From Bacillota bacterium (GTDB lineage Bacteria > Bacillota > Clostridia > Lachnospirales > Lachnospiraceae): DNA of 64,000 nucleotides. The notes under the pieces are model-generated. The model was not told the origin of the DNA, did not search any database, and saw only the letters and a list, made by a program, of their open reading frames with translations. The translations under genes and the position numbers were made by a program. Location: NCBI GenBank assembly GCA_023407575.1, contig JAEYLX010000069.1:186001-250000 (forward strand), given 5' to 3'. Below are positions 52,453 to 61,301 of the stretch, one piece after another (position 1 is the stretch's first letter; every line of letters begins with the position of its first letter).

Positions 52453-54582
52453 ATGGAAGAAAAAGATAGATTAGAAGAAAGAATAAAAATGCTCGAGGAA
52501 CTATTTAAAGATAAAGAATATAAACCTTTGAAGTTTAAGGATATAGTTGGTTTGTTACAAGTGCCAAAAGCAGCTAAAAATGACCTGAAAAATATTTTAG
52601 ATCAAATGATTTCAAAAGGTAGTATTATTTTAGACAATCAGGGAAAATACCGAGCACCCTCCGATAATATGAAGGTTGGTACCTTTTCCGGTACCCAAAG
52701 AGGATTTGGATTTGTAATTATTGAAGGGGAGGAAGATATCTTTATACCAGGGGAAGCTACCAAAGGGGCACTTCATGGTGATAAGGTAACAGTAATAATA
52801 AGCGAGGAACAAACGGGGCGAAGAAAAGAAGGCGCAGTAGCCAGCATTGTTGAACGTGGAAAAAGTGAACTGGTGGGCACCTTTGAAAAGAGTAAGAATT
52901 TTGGATTTGTGGTGCCAGATAATCAAAAGTTTACAAAGGATATTTTTATTCCCAAGGAATTCACGAAGGGTGCTGTAAATGGCCATAAAGTTGTTGTAAA
53001 GATTACAAACTATGGAAGTGTTTCCACAAGCCCAGAAGGTAAAGTTGTAGAAATCCTTGGACATGTGAATGACCCAGGTGTTGATATAATGTCCGTTATA
53101 AAGGCATATGATTTACCAGTTGAATTTCCCGAGGAGGTTATGAGATCCCTGGGTAAAGTTCCAGAAGAAATCGATCCCGAGGAATTAGCCAATCGTATGG
53201 ATATACGTGATCTTACAACAGTTACAATCGATGGCGAGGATGCTAAGGATTTAGATGATGCGATTACCTTAACAAAAGAAGGAGATATTTATCGTCTTGG
53301 TGTTCATATTGCAGATGTAACTCATTATGTAAAAGAAGGCACTCCGTTAGACAAGGAAGCTTTAAAGCGTGGTACCAGCGTATATCTTGTTGACCGAGTA
53401 ATACCCATGCTGCCACATAAATTATCTAACGGAATATGTTCGTTAAATCCTGATGTGGATCGATTGGCTCTAAGCTGCTTTATGGACATAGATTCCAAGG
53501 GCACAGTTGTGGGTCATAAAATTGCTGAAACTGTAATTAAATCAAATCGAAGAATGACCTATACTAATGTAGCTAAGATTGTTGAAGAACAGGATGCAGA
53601 GGTTTGTAAAGAATACGAGGACTTAGTTCCTATGTTTCTTCTGATGCAGGAGCTGGCAGAGATATTAAAGGAAAAAAGAAATAAAAGAGGTTCAATTAAT
53701 TTTGATTTTCCTGAAAGTAAGATTATTGTTGATAAAAAAGGCAAACCAGTAGAAATAAAACCTTATGAGCGAAATAAAGCTACCAAGATAATTGAAGAAT
53801 TTATGTTAATCGCTAATGAAACAATTGCAGAAGATTATTTCTGGCAAGAGTTGCCCTTTGTCTATCGTACCCATGATAATCCTGACGATGAAAAAATTAA
53901 GAAACTAGCGATATTTATTAATAACTTTGGTTATAGCATTAAAATAGGTCAGGAGGAAATTCACCCCAAGGAGCTGCAAAAGCTTTTAATTAAGGTGGAG
54001 GATACGCCGGAAGAAGCATTAATTAGCAGACTGACATTACGATCAATGAAACAGGCGAAATACACGGTAGCAAATACAGGTCATTTTGGTCTTTCAGCAA
54101 AATATTACTGTCATTTTACCTCACCAATCCGACGTTATCCTGATCTTCAAATTCATCGAATTATAAAAGAAAATCTCAGTGGTAAGTTAAATGAAAAAAG
54201 AGTCCAACACTATGAGAAAATACTTTTTGAAGTCTCGAATCATTCCAGCCAGACGGAACGCAGAGCGGATGAGTCAGAGCGTGAAGTAGAAAAACTTAAG
54301 AAGGTAGAATATATGATGGCCCATATTGGTGAAACCTTTGAAGGAGTCATTTCGGGGATTACTAGTTGGGGTATGTATGTCGAGCTACCTAATACTGTTG
54401 AAGGTATGATTAGAGTGAGCGATATGAAGGATGACTACTATATTTATGATGAAGAACGCTATCAGATGATTGGTGAGCATACTAAAAAAATATATAAATT
54501 AGGGCAAAAGGTAATGGTTGAAGTAGTAAATGCAGATAAGGTATTAAGAACCATTGATTTTGCTTTTGTGGAGGAAGAATAA
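52453..54582 (+). CDS. rnr: Ribonuclease R
   Basis: 709 residues. A winged-helix-like N-terminus, two cold-shock domains (about 70-210), the RNB catalytic domain (about 240-570) with the metal-binding DGEDAKDLDDAI motif, and a C-terminal S1 domain (about 625-705). RNase R digests structured RNA 3' to 5' and with SmpB/tmRNA degrades messages from stalled ribosomes. GGGAG touches the ATG at 52447, so ATG 52453 with six-base spacing is preferred. The smpB start follows its stop directly. Confidence 0.95.
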   Translation: MEEKDRLEERIKMLEELFKDKEYKPLKFKDIVGLLQVPKAAKNDLKNILDQMISKGSIILDNQGKYRAPSDNMKVGTFSGTQRGFGFVIIEGEEDIFIPGEATKGALHGDKVTVIISEEQTGRRKEGAVASIVERGKSELVGTFEKSKNFGFVVPDNQKFTKDIFIPKEFTKGAVNGHKVVVKITNYGSVSTSPEGKVVEILGHVNDPGVDIMSVIKAYDLPVEFPEEVMRSLGKVPEEIDPEELANRMDIRDLTTVTIDGEDAKDLDDAITLTKEGDIYRLGVHIADVTHYVKEGTPLDKEALKRGTSVYLVDRVIPMLPHKLSNGICSLNPDVDRLALSCFMDIDSKGTVVGHKIAETVIKSNRRMTYTNVAKIVEEQDAEVCKEYEDLVPMFLLMQELAEILKEKRNKRGSINFDFPESKIIVDKKGKPVEIKPYERNKATKIIEEFMLIANETIAEDYFWQELPFVYRTHDNPDDEKIKKLAIFINNFGYSIKIGQEEIHPKELQKLLIKVEDTPEEALISRLTLRSMKQAKYTVANTGHFGLSAKYYCHFTSPIRRYPDLQIHRIIKENLSGKLNEKRVQHYEKILFEVSNHSSQTERRADESEREVEKLKKVEYMMAHIGETFEGVISGITSWGMYVELPNTVEGMIRVSDMKDDYYIYDEERYQMIGEHTKKIYKLGQKVMVEVVNADKVLRTIDFAFVEEE

Positions 54583-55047
54583 TTGGGGGAAAATATTAAG
54601 TTAGTTGCCAATAATAAAAAGGCATACTTTGACTATTTCATCGAAGATAAGTATGAAGCTGGCATCGCATTGCATGGCACGGAAGTAAAATCCTTACGTA
54701 TGGGTAAATGCAGCGTAAAAGAGTCATTTTTACGTATTGAACAAGGAGAAGTGTATATTTACAATATGCACATTAGTCCGTATGAAAAGGGAAATATCTT
54801 TAATAAAGATCCACTTCGTGTAAGAAAACTATTAATGCATAAATACGAAATCAATAAAATACTGGGCCAGATTGTTCAAAAGGGATATACCTTGGTTCCC
54901 TTGCAAATCTATTTTAAAGGCAGTCTAGTAAAGATGGAGATTGGTCTGGCAAGAGGTAAGAAACTTTATGATAAGCGAGAAGATATAGCTAAAAAGGATC
55001 AGAGAAGAGAAGCAGAAAAAGATTTCAAGGTAAAAAACTTATATTAG
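54583..55047 (+). CDS. smpB: SsrA-binding protein SmpB
   Basis: 154 residues with the SmpB core: NKKAYFDYFIEDKYEAGIALHGTEVKSLR, then SPYEKGNIFNKDPLRVRKLLMH and the basic C-terminal GKKLYDKREDIAKKD. It binds tmRNA and brings it to stalled ribosomes. The start is TTG at 54583, right after the rnr stop, using GGAGG inside the end of rnr (54570-54574). The tmRNA gene, often nearby, is not found downstream. Confidence 0.96.
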   Translation: MGENIKLVANNKKAYFDYFIEDKYEAGIALHGTEVKSLRMGKCSVKESFLRIEQGEVYIYNMHISPYEKGNIFNKDPLRVRKLLMHKYEINKILGQIVQKGYTLVPLQIYFKGSLVKMEIGLARGKKLYDKREDIAKKDQRREAEKDFKVKNLY

Positions 55048-55074
55048 AGTTTCGGTAATAGAAAATAATTAACT

Positions 55075-55123
55075 TATATAAAAGACTTATTGCTAATGTA
55101 GATAGCAATAAGTCTTTTATATA
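55075..55123. terminator. Bidirectional terminator between smpB and the minus-strand gene
   Basis: A perfect 21-bp inverted repeat: the arm ending AAGACTTATTGCTA (to 55095) is the reverse complement of the arm starting TAGCAATAAGTCTT (from 55103). It separates convergent genes. Confidence 0.9.
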
Positions 55124-55183
55124 GTCTAAATACATTAAGGAAGAGTTCTATAAACCTGAATATGAATGAAATAAGTAAATTGT

Positions 55184-56143
55184 CTAGTGATGAGTATATT
55201 CATTAATTACTTTGACATCCGTGTTAATAAAAGTTGGACCAGTGACCAGACCCTTTAAAGCCGCGATGGCTTCCGCAACACCAAGGTAACCCATAGTATA
55301 TACATTTTCAGTAAGAACAGCTTTTAAATCTCCGGAATTAATAAGTGATTCAATTAAATCATTATGGTCAAATCCAACCCCAACAATTTCTTTATTACTG
55401 CTTCTGATTGCATTTCCGATGCCGATGGTGGCCTCCGTGTTGATTCCATAAAGACCAACTAAGTCTGAATATTCGTTTATAAAATAGTCAGCACCTTTTT
55501 GAAAATTTCCATAATGTGAATTTGAATAAAGAGTTGGAAGCAGATCAAACTTACCATTCTTTTCTATTGTTTCACGGAATCCCTTTTCTCGATCGGTAGT
55601 AAGAATATCGTCCTCTTTTTGACCGACAATACCAATTTTACCTGAATGAACACCAATTGCATTCAACTCATAGAGGATGGTCTCTGCTGCAGTGATGCCT
55701 GCATCAAAATGATCCGTTGCTAAAGTTACAACTGCTTCTTCATAAGCATTTGAATATAAGTATATAATTTTCACACCATGAGCTTTGGCATCTTCAATTA
55801 CATTTGCGATTTGCACTGCATCATGAGAGGCAATTAAAATAGCATCAGCTCCAGAGTTAACTAATTGATTAATGACCTTAATTAATTCCTCGGATTTTGC
55901 GTTTTCCGGGGACTCCCATTTATATGACACACCCATAAGGTTTGCCATATCAGTAGCACCCTGATTAATATCCACCCATTTTTTGTTCGTCTTGTCTGTG
56001 GTAACAAGATAAACCTGATAATGCTGCATAGTTGATGATAAGGCAACATTTTGTTTAAAGGTGCTTTCATACCATACTACAAACACAGCAAAGGATACTA
56101 GAATTACAAGCACATCTAATATTATTTTGCGCTTATTCACCAA
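55184..56143 (-). CDS. Membrane-anchored sugar-binding protein (RbsB/LacI-fold)
   Basis: 319 residues: an N-terminal membrane anchor (about 7-27) and a type I periplasmic-binding fold. Typical segments are GADAILIASHDAVQIANVI, a hinge region around GKIGIVGQKEDDILTTDREKGFRE, and IVGVGFDHNDLIESL with LTENVYTMGYLGVAEAI. It is the only minus-strand gene I accept. No permease or ATPase accompanies it, so it may serve a sensor kinase or another transporter rather than its own importer. The start is TTG (56143) or the next GTG, with a weak GAGATGA upstream. It shares a short intergenic region with the divergent galactanase gene. Confidence 0.85.
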   Translation of the reverse strand: MVNKRKIILDVLVILVSFAVFVVWYESTFKQNVALSSTMQHYQVYLVTTDKTNKKWVDINQGATDMANLMGVSYKWESPENAKSEELIKVINQLVNSGADAILIASHDAVQIANVIEDAKAHGVKIIYLYSNAYEEAVVTLATDHFDAGITAAETILYELNAIGVHSGKIGIVGQKEDDILTTDREKGFRETIEKNGKFDLLPTLYSNSHYGNFQKGADYFINEYSDLVGLYGINTEATIGIGNAIRSSNKEIVGVGFDHNDLIESLINSGDLKAVLTENVYTMGYLGVAEAIAALKGLVTGPTFINTDVKVINEYTHH

Positions 56144-56209
56144 TAATCATCTCACAATACCTAAAACGCTATATCAAAATATATTCTATGTTTTAATTAA
56201 CTATACCAT

Positions 56210-56238
56210 TTGACATCTGTATTTCAGTGTGTTATTGT
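56210..56238 (+). promoter_or_regulatory. Promoter of the galactanase gene
   Basis: TTGACA (56210-56215), 17-bp spacer, TATTGT (56233-56238). The operator at 56251 lies directly downstream. Confidence 0.8.
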
Positions 56239-56250
56239 AAAAATACAAGA

Positions 56251-56270
56251 AAGCGCAATCGGTTGCGCTT
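56251..56270. promoter_or_regulatory. LacI-type operator O1 (galactanase)
   Basis: AAGCGCAATCGGTTGCGCTT, a 20-bp palindrome centred on CG with one mismatched pair, the form bound by LacI/GalR regulators. It is placed to cover the transcription start. Related sites lie at 58461, 59613 and 59761. Confidence 0.85.
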
Positions 56271-56314
56271 ATGGGTTTTGCTTCGAAAAGGAGGCAATAG
56301 AATGGAGGGGTTTT

Positions 56315-58402
56315 ATGAAAATGAAGTTAGGTTTGTGTTTCATGACAGCAATAGTAATATTTAGTTTGACGGCATGCCATAGCAACAAGAATACTACCGA
56401 GATTAACATTGATCCTACGGAAAGTGCAGATTTAGAGTTGGACCAAACGAATAAAACAGGTGGAGAAGAGAGTGACATGATGATTTATAATGCCAAGTTA
56501 CCACAAAGTGTAGAAGAAGCATCTATTTATGTAGAGAAAATCAATGGAATTTCTGATGAGTTTGTACGTGGAGTTGACATATCCAGTATCCTTTCAGAGG
56601 AAGAAAGTGGAGTGGTTTATTATAACGAGGCAGGGGAAGAAGAGGATTTCTTTAAAATTCTCGCAGACGCCGGAGTCAATTATGTGAGAGTCAGGGTATG
56701 GAATGATCCTTATGATAAAAATGGTAATGGATATGGCGGAGGTAACTGTGATACAGCCAGAGCGGCGGAAATAGGGAGAAGAGCAGCACAGTATGGATTG
56801 AAAATACTGGTAGATTATCATTATTCGGATTTTTGGGCTGACCCATCAAAGCAGATGGTTCCAAAAGCCTGGGCTAATATGACCTTTGAAGAGAAAGAAG
56901 CCGCACTTTATGAATTTACCAGGGAGAGTTTAACGGAGATCATAGAAGCTGGAGCAGAGGTTGGCATGGTCCAGATTGGTAATGAAACCAATAATGGTAT
57001 GTCCGGTGAAGTTAAAAAGTCCAGCATTGCAAAGCTGATGGTTCAAGGAGCAAATGCAGTAAGGGAAGTGGCTACCGCAAACAACTTAGATATTCAAATT
57101 GCAATACATTTAACCAATGTAGAAGATTTGGCAGGCATTGACTCCTATATGGCTACTTTGAAGAAGTTTAAGGTTGATTATGATGTAGTTGGCTTATCCT
57201 ATTATCCTTTCTGGCATGGAACTTTGGAGAATTTAACGACCTTAATGCAGCAGATAGTTAATAATTATGATAAAAAGGTTATGGTAGCAGAAACTTCTTA
57301 CTCTTACACCCTTGAAAATGGGGATGGTTTTGCCAATAGTATCTCAGATGAAAGTCAATTAAATAAAAATTATACTGCTTCTATTCAAAGCCAGGCAAAT
57401 GTTGTCCGCGATGTAATGGCTACTGTTGCAGGGATAGGTGAATATGGAATAGGTGTTTTTTACTGGGAACCAGCCTGGGTGCCAGTAGGTGTTTACAATT
57501 ATGAGGCAGATGACGCAGAGGCAGTATTAGCCAACAATAAATCACTGTGGGAAAAATATGGATCAGGTTGGGCTTCCAGTTATTCGTCAGTATATGATCC
57601 TAAAGATGCAGGTGCTTACTTTGGAGGTTCTTCATGGGATAACCAGGCGATGTTTGACTTTCATGGAAGGGCACTGGCGTCACTTAATGTATTTAAATAT
57701 GTAAAATATGGAGCAAGCAGTGAACTTAAAGTGGATTACATAAAACCAGTTACAGTTAATATTAATGTAGGAGCGCCCTTAACCATGCCGGAAACGGTAT
57801 CCGTCATTTATAATGATAGAAATAAAAACGGAGAAGTGGCAGTTACCTGGGATAAAGAGCAATTAGCAGTAATTGATACCAATGAAATTGCAGAATATAG
57901 CATAAACGGAGTTACCAAAGACGGAACAGAGATTGTTGCAGACCTCCATGTGGCACTAGTTAATTTTGTTTCTAATCCTAGTTTTGAAGAAGAAGATACC
58001 TCCATGTACACCTTCCTTTTTGATGATGTCAATCCGGCAGATTTCCAGATGAAAGAAGCAGACTCTCATACAGGAAGCTATGCGATGCATTTCTGGGACG
58101 AAGGTGAGGTTTATTTCCAAGGAGAGCAGACAATAACTGATTTAATGGATGGTGAGTATTATTTTAATCTTTGGGGACAGGGTGGAGATATGGGGAGCAA
58201 CGCAACCTGCTATATTTATGCTACAAGTGGCGGTATTACTTATAAACAGGAATTCTCATTGACTGGTTACGGAAACTGGACCATGCCTGAACTTAGCAAG
58301 ATACCAGTAGTAGATGGTACCGTTATAGTAGGTGTATATGTAAGTGCAGGACCAGGAGCCTGGGGTACCTTTGATGATTGGTACTTATGTAAAACCAATT
58401 AG
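56315..58402 (+). CDS. Secreted endo-beta-1,4-galactanase lipoprotein (GH53)
   Basis: 695 residues from ATG 56315. Lipoprotein signal with LTAC (Cys21); GH53 catalytic domain (about 80-440) starting at the FVRGVDISS motif, with VRVRVWNDP, acid/base Glu224 in QIGNETNNG and nucleophile Glu326 in VAETSYSYT. Then an Ig-like Big_4-type domain (about 470-555) and a C-terminal galactan-binding CBM61-like domain (about 557-695, NPSFEEEDTS ... GTFDDWYL). It cuts beta-1,4-galactan at the cell surface. An earlier ATG at 56210 falls inside the -35 box and is not used. GGAGGGG precedes the start. Confidence 0.93.
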   Translation: MKMKLGLCFMTAIVIFSLTACHSNKNTTEINIDPTESADLELDQTNKTGGEESDMMIYNAKLPQSVEEASIYVEKINGISDEFVRGVDISSILSEEESGVVYYNEAGEEEDFFKILADAGVNYVRVRVWNDPYDKNGNGYGGGNCDTARAAEIGRRAAQYGLKILVDYHYSDFWADPSKQMVPKAWANMTFEEKEAALYEFTRESLTEIIEAGAEVGMVQIGNETNNGMSGEVKKSSIAKLMVQGANAVREVATANNLDIQIAIHLTNVEDLAGIDSYMATLKKFKVDYDVVGLSYYPFWHGTLENLTTLMQQIVNNYDKKVMVAETSYSYTLENGDGFANSISDESQLNKNYTASIQSQANVVRDVMATVAGIGEYGIGVFYWEPAWVPVGVYNYEADDAEAVLANNKSLWEKYGSGWASSYSSVYDPKDAGAYFGGSSWDNQAMFDFHGRALASLNVFKYVKYGASSELKVDYIKPVTVNINVGAPLTMPETVSVIYNDRNKNGEVAVTWDKEQLAVIDTNEIAEYSINGVTKDGTEIVADLHVALVNFVSNPSFEEEDTSMYTFLFDDVNPADFQMKEADSHTGSYAMHFWDEGEVYFQGEQTITDLMDGEYYFNLWGQGGDMGSNATCYIYATSGGITYKQEFSLTGYGNWTMPELSKIPVVDGTVIVGVYVSAGPGAWGTFDDWYLCKTN

Positions 58403-58426
58403 AAATTATCCTTTTGTATAAAAATA

Positions 58427-58455
58427 TTGACTAAACTAACACACACTGATACTAT
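58427..58455 (+). promoter_or_regulatory. Promoter of the LacI regulator gene
   Basis: TTGACT (58427-58432), 17-bp spacer, TACTAT (58450-58455). An operator-like site follows at 58461. Confidence 0.7.
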
Positions 58456-58460
58456 CGTTT

Positions 58461-58480
58461 TAGAATAATCGATTACGCAA
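58461..58480. promoter_or_regulatory. LacI-type operator O2 (regulator gene)
   Basis: TAGAATAATCGATTACGCAA: same CG centre and a right half differing from that of O3 by one base, but a degenerate left half. Suggests autoregulation. Confidence 0.6.
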
Positions 58481-58510
58481 GCTCAAACCGAGTGCACTTT
58501 GGAGGCTATA

Positions 58511-59527
58511 ATGGAAACAGAAGAAAGAGATTCAAAAATTATTACAATTGCAGATATTGCAGATGCTTTAGGGGTATCGAAAACCACGGTATCCAGAGCA
58601 ATTTCGGGCAAAGGAAGGATTGGAACTGAAACTCGGAACAATGTTCTAAGATATATTAAGGAACACGATTATAAGCCAAATGTAATTGCGCGAGGCCTTG
58701 CTCAATCGAAAACATATAATATATGCTTAACCTTGCCAAGTGATTATAATATTTCGGAGCTGCCTTATTTTCAAAAAGTTCTGTTGGGAGCATGTGACTA
58801 TCTTTCCGAAATGGATTATGATGTGATTGTTACTAAGATATCCGAGGATGATATTTCTAATTTATCCAGAATTATTTATAATCGTAAAGTAGATGGGGTT
58901 ATATTAACCAGAACAACGATGAATGGTAAATCAATAAAGTTTTTAAAAAGTAAAAAGATACCCTTTTTAGTGTTAGGAATCTACCCGGATGAGAGTGTAT
59001 ATCAAATAGATTCGAAACATATGGAAGGGTGCGCTGAATTAACCAACATTCTACTAATGAAGGGTTTAAAAAGGCTGGCTCTCTTTGAAGGCAGCAACCG
59101 GCACTATGTTACGAAAAGCAGGTACGAAGGCTTTCGGCGAGCACATGAAAAAGCAGGAGTATCCATAAGTAAAAATTTAATCTATGAAAATCTTGTTAAT
59201 AACATATCCATAGAGAAATCAGTAGATGATGCTTTAAAAAACAAAGCTGACTGTATTGTTTGTATGGATGATAATATCTGTTATCAGGTACTTCGAAAGC
59301 TTAGACATGATGGTGTTAGTATTCCTGGAGATATTAGAGTTGCTTCGTTCTTTGACAGTAACCTCCTTGAGGGAAATAGTCCCCCAATAACGTGTGTTGA
59401 TTTTGAAGTTAATAATGTTGGTCTTATTGCAGCTAAAACACTGTTGTCCATCATAGACAATGAAGAAAACGTACCAATGAAAATAGAGATGGGATATGAA
59501 ATTGCTTTAAAGGAATCAACAAAATAG
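58511..59527 (+). CDS. LacI-family transcriptional regulator of galactan utilisation
   Basis: 338 residues: an N-terminal LacI HTH with hinge (ITIADIADALGVSKTTVSRAISG, then GLAQSKTYNI; about 10-65) and a ligand-binding PBP-like domain (about 65-335) ending in ITCVDFEVNNVGLIAAKTLL. ATG 58511 has GGAGG at 58501-58505. It lies between the galactanase and the importer genes and probably represses both and itself, with galactose or galacto-oligosaccharide as inducer; the inducer is inference. Confidence 0.92.
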   Translation: METEERDSKIITIADIADALGVSKTTVSRAISGKGRIGTETRNNVLRYIKEHDYKPNVIARGLAQSKTYNICLTLPSDYNISELPYFQKVLLGACDYLSEMDYDVIVTKISEDDISNLSRIIYNRKVDGVILTRTTMNGKSIKFLKSKKIPFLVLGIYPDESVYQIDSKHMEGCAELTNILLMKGLKRLALFEGSNRHYVTKSRYEGFRRAHEKAGVSISKNLIYENLVNNISIEKSVDDALKNKADCIVCMDDNICYQVLRKLRHDGVSIPGDIRVASFFDSNLLEGNSPPITCVDFEVNNVGLIAAKTLLSIIDNEENVPMKIEMGYEIALKESTK

Positions 59528-59542
59528 TAACAAGGATAGAAT

Positions 59543-59589
59543 AAAATGCATTCATGCTTTCATGGAAGGAAGGTTTGAGTGCATTTTTT
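59543..59589 (+). terminator. Terminator after the LacI gene
   Basis: AAAATGCA-N-TCA (from 59543) pairs with TGA-N-TGCATTTT (to 59587), followed by T. Confidence 0.75.
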
Positions 59590-59612
59590 GTTGAATTACT
59601 ATTAAATTACTG

Positions 59613-59632
59613 GTGAGCAACCGATTGAACAT
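59613..59632. promoter_or_regulatory. LacI-type operator O4 (upstream of importer promoter)
   Basis: GTGAGCAACCGATTGAACAT, CG-centred. It lies 148 bp from O3 centre to centre, about 14 helical turns, so looping between O4 and O3 is conceivable. Confidence 0.6.
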
Positions 59633-59725
59633 TTGAATTTATTAAATAATTATCATAAATCTTAACCTGAATTAAATTGTGAAGAATGTATAGAAAATAA
59701 GTTAATATATATGCAATTATATACA

Positions 59726-59754
59726 TTGACAACAAATAATTACTCTGATATTAT
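59726..59754 (+). promoter_or_regulatory. Promoter of the sugar importer operon
   Basis: Perfect TTGACA (59726-59731), 17-bp spacer, TATTAT (59749-59754), operator O3 directly downstream. Confidence 0.85.
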
Positions 59755-59760
59755 AAAAGC

Positions 59761-59780
59761 AAGAACAACCGATTGCGCAA
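59761..59780. promoter_or_regulatory. LacI-type operator O3 (importer promoter)
   Basis: AAGAACAACCGATTGCGCAA: right half ATTGCGCAA shares TTGCGC with O1; centre CG. It covers the expected transcription start. Confidence 0.75.
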
Positions 59781-59858
59781 TGGGTAATAAAGTAGAAATG
59801 CATTGGTTGATTTGGCTAGAAATAAGTAACTATCATTCATATCTACAGGGAGGGTAAA

Positions 59859-61169
59859 ATGAAGAGAAAATTATTAGCATTAGTATTAACTGTTACACTG
59901 GTTGCAGCAACTTTTGTAGGCTGCGGCAGTAACACTACAAAGGAACCAACCACGGAACCAACAAAAGCAACAGAGAAAGAGGAAACAAAAGCAACGGAAG
60001 CCCCAGCAGCAGTGGAAAAGGAAGATGTGTCACTTGTTATGTGGGGAGCAGAAGAAGATCAAGCGATGTTACAAGGAATGATTGATTCCTTCATTGCTAC
60101 ATATTCGGATAAGGCGAACTTTGATATTCAACTAGGCGTTCAGTCAGAGTCCACAGCAAAAGATACTGTTTTAACAGACGTTGAAGCAGCAGCTGATGTA
60201 TATGCTTTTGCAGATGATCAGTTAAATGAACTTGTTAATGCAGGTGCTTTACAGCCAATATCAATTAACACCGATGCAATTATTGAAGCAAATGGTGGCG
60301 CAGATGCTGGTTCTGTAAAAGCTGCTACGAAAGATGGCACCTTATATGCGTATCCTATGACAGCTGATAATGGATATTTTATGTTCTATAATAAAGAATA
60401 CTTCACTGACAGCGATGTACAATCTCTGGATAAAATGATGGAAATTGCAGCAGCAGCTGGTAAGAAGATAACAGTTGACTATTCCAGTGGTTGGTATTTA
60501 TATTCCTTCTTCCAGGGAGCTGGATTAACCCTTGGTCTTAATGAGGATGGTGTTACTAATTTCTGTACCTGGAATGCTACCGACACCAAATATACTGGTG
60601 CACAGGTTGCAGATGCAATTATTTCAATTGCTAAAAACCCTGGATTTATCAGCGTAAGTGATGCTGAATTTGCTACTGGTATCACTGAAGGAACAATTAT
60701 TGCAGGTGTAAATGGTACTTGGAATGCAGCAACCGCAGAAGCGGCTTGGGGTGAAAATTATGCAGCTACCAAATTACCTACTTTTACAGTAGCTGGTGAT
60801 CAAGCTCAAATGTCATCCTTTGCAGGATATAAACTTGTTGGTGTTAATGCTTATTCTGAATATGCTGGATGGGCAATGTTACTTGCGGAATGGATTACAA
60901 ACTATGATAATCAGGTTCTTCGTTTTGAAACCAGAGGTCTTGGACCATCTAACGTAGAAGCAGGAGCATCTGATGCAGTACAGGCAAGCCCTGCTATTGC
61001 TGCTTTAGCTGAACAATCCTTATATGCAACTGTTCAACGTGTAGGCGGGAAGTTCTGGGATCCAGCAACTGCATTTGGCACGATTGCTGCAGCTGGTAAT
61101 GCAGATAATATTGATCTTCAAGTTCTTGTAGACACAATGGTAGAGGGAATTATTGCTCCAGTGGAATAA
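59859..61169 (+). CDS. Sugar ABC transporter substrate-binding lipoprotein
   Basis: 436 residues: lipoprotein signal with FVGCGSN (Cys22), a Thr/Glu/Lys-rich linker (about 25-55), then a MalE-like class of binding protein (SLVMWGAEEDQAMLQGMID; later GTWNAATAEAAWGENYAATKLPTF). It captures oligosaccharides, most likely galacto-oligosaccharides given the neighbours, for the two permeases downstream. It has AGGGAGG before the ATG. A hairpin after its stop may allow higher expression than the permeases. Confidence 0.9.
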   Translation: MKRKLLALVLTVTLVAATFVGCGSNTTKEPTTEPTKATEKEETKATEAPAAVEKEDVSLVMWGAEEDQAMLQGMIDSFIATYSDKANFDIQLGVQSESTAKDTVLTDVEAAADVYAFADDQLNELVNAGALQPISINTDAIIEANGGADAGSVKAATKDGTLYAYPMTADNGYFMFYNKEYFTDSDVQSLDKMMEIAAAAGKKITVDYSSGWYLYSFFQGAGLTLGLNEDGVTNFCTWNATDTKYTGAQVADAIISIAKNPGFISVSDAEFATGITEGTIIAGVNGTWNAATAEAAWGENYAATKLPTFTVAGDQAQMSSFAGYKLVGVNAYSEYAGWAMLLAEWITNYDNQVLRFETRGLGPSNVEAGASDAVQASPAIAALAEQSLYATVQRVGGKFWDPATAFGTIAAAGNADNIDLQVLVDTMVEGIIAPVE

Positions 61170-61189
61170 TAACTTACGAAATATGATAT

Positions 61190-61224
61190 AACCCACATGT
61201 GCAATGACCTTGTGTATGTGGGTT
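61190..61224 (+). terminator. Intercistronic hairpin after the binding protein
   Basis: AACCCACAT (61190-61198) pairs perfectly with ATGTGGGTT (61216-61224), followed by ATATTT. A leaky terminator or 3'-end stabiliser is typical between binding protein and permease genes. Confidence 0.65.
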
Positions 61225-61301
61225 ATATTTAAAAATGGAGAGAATTTTCTTCCTCAATAATCGGTTAATATGCCCGCCGAATTCAATAGATGGGAGCAAG
61301 C

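Noticed and set aside
55048..55183. tmRNA gene expected near smpB
   Set aside because: Only a bidirectional terminator is present; there is no tRNA-like end or tag-coding frame.
56210..56314. N-terminal extension of the galactanase
   Set aside because: The ATG at 56210 overlaps the -35 box; the later ATG gives a perfect lipoprotein signal and has a good ribosome binding site.
61253..61272. Fifth LacI-type operator before the MalF-like gene
   Set aside because: Only the centre resembles the other sites, the flanks do not, and no promoter adjoins it.
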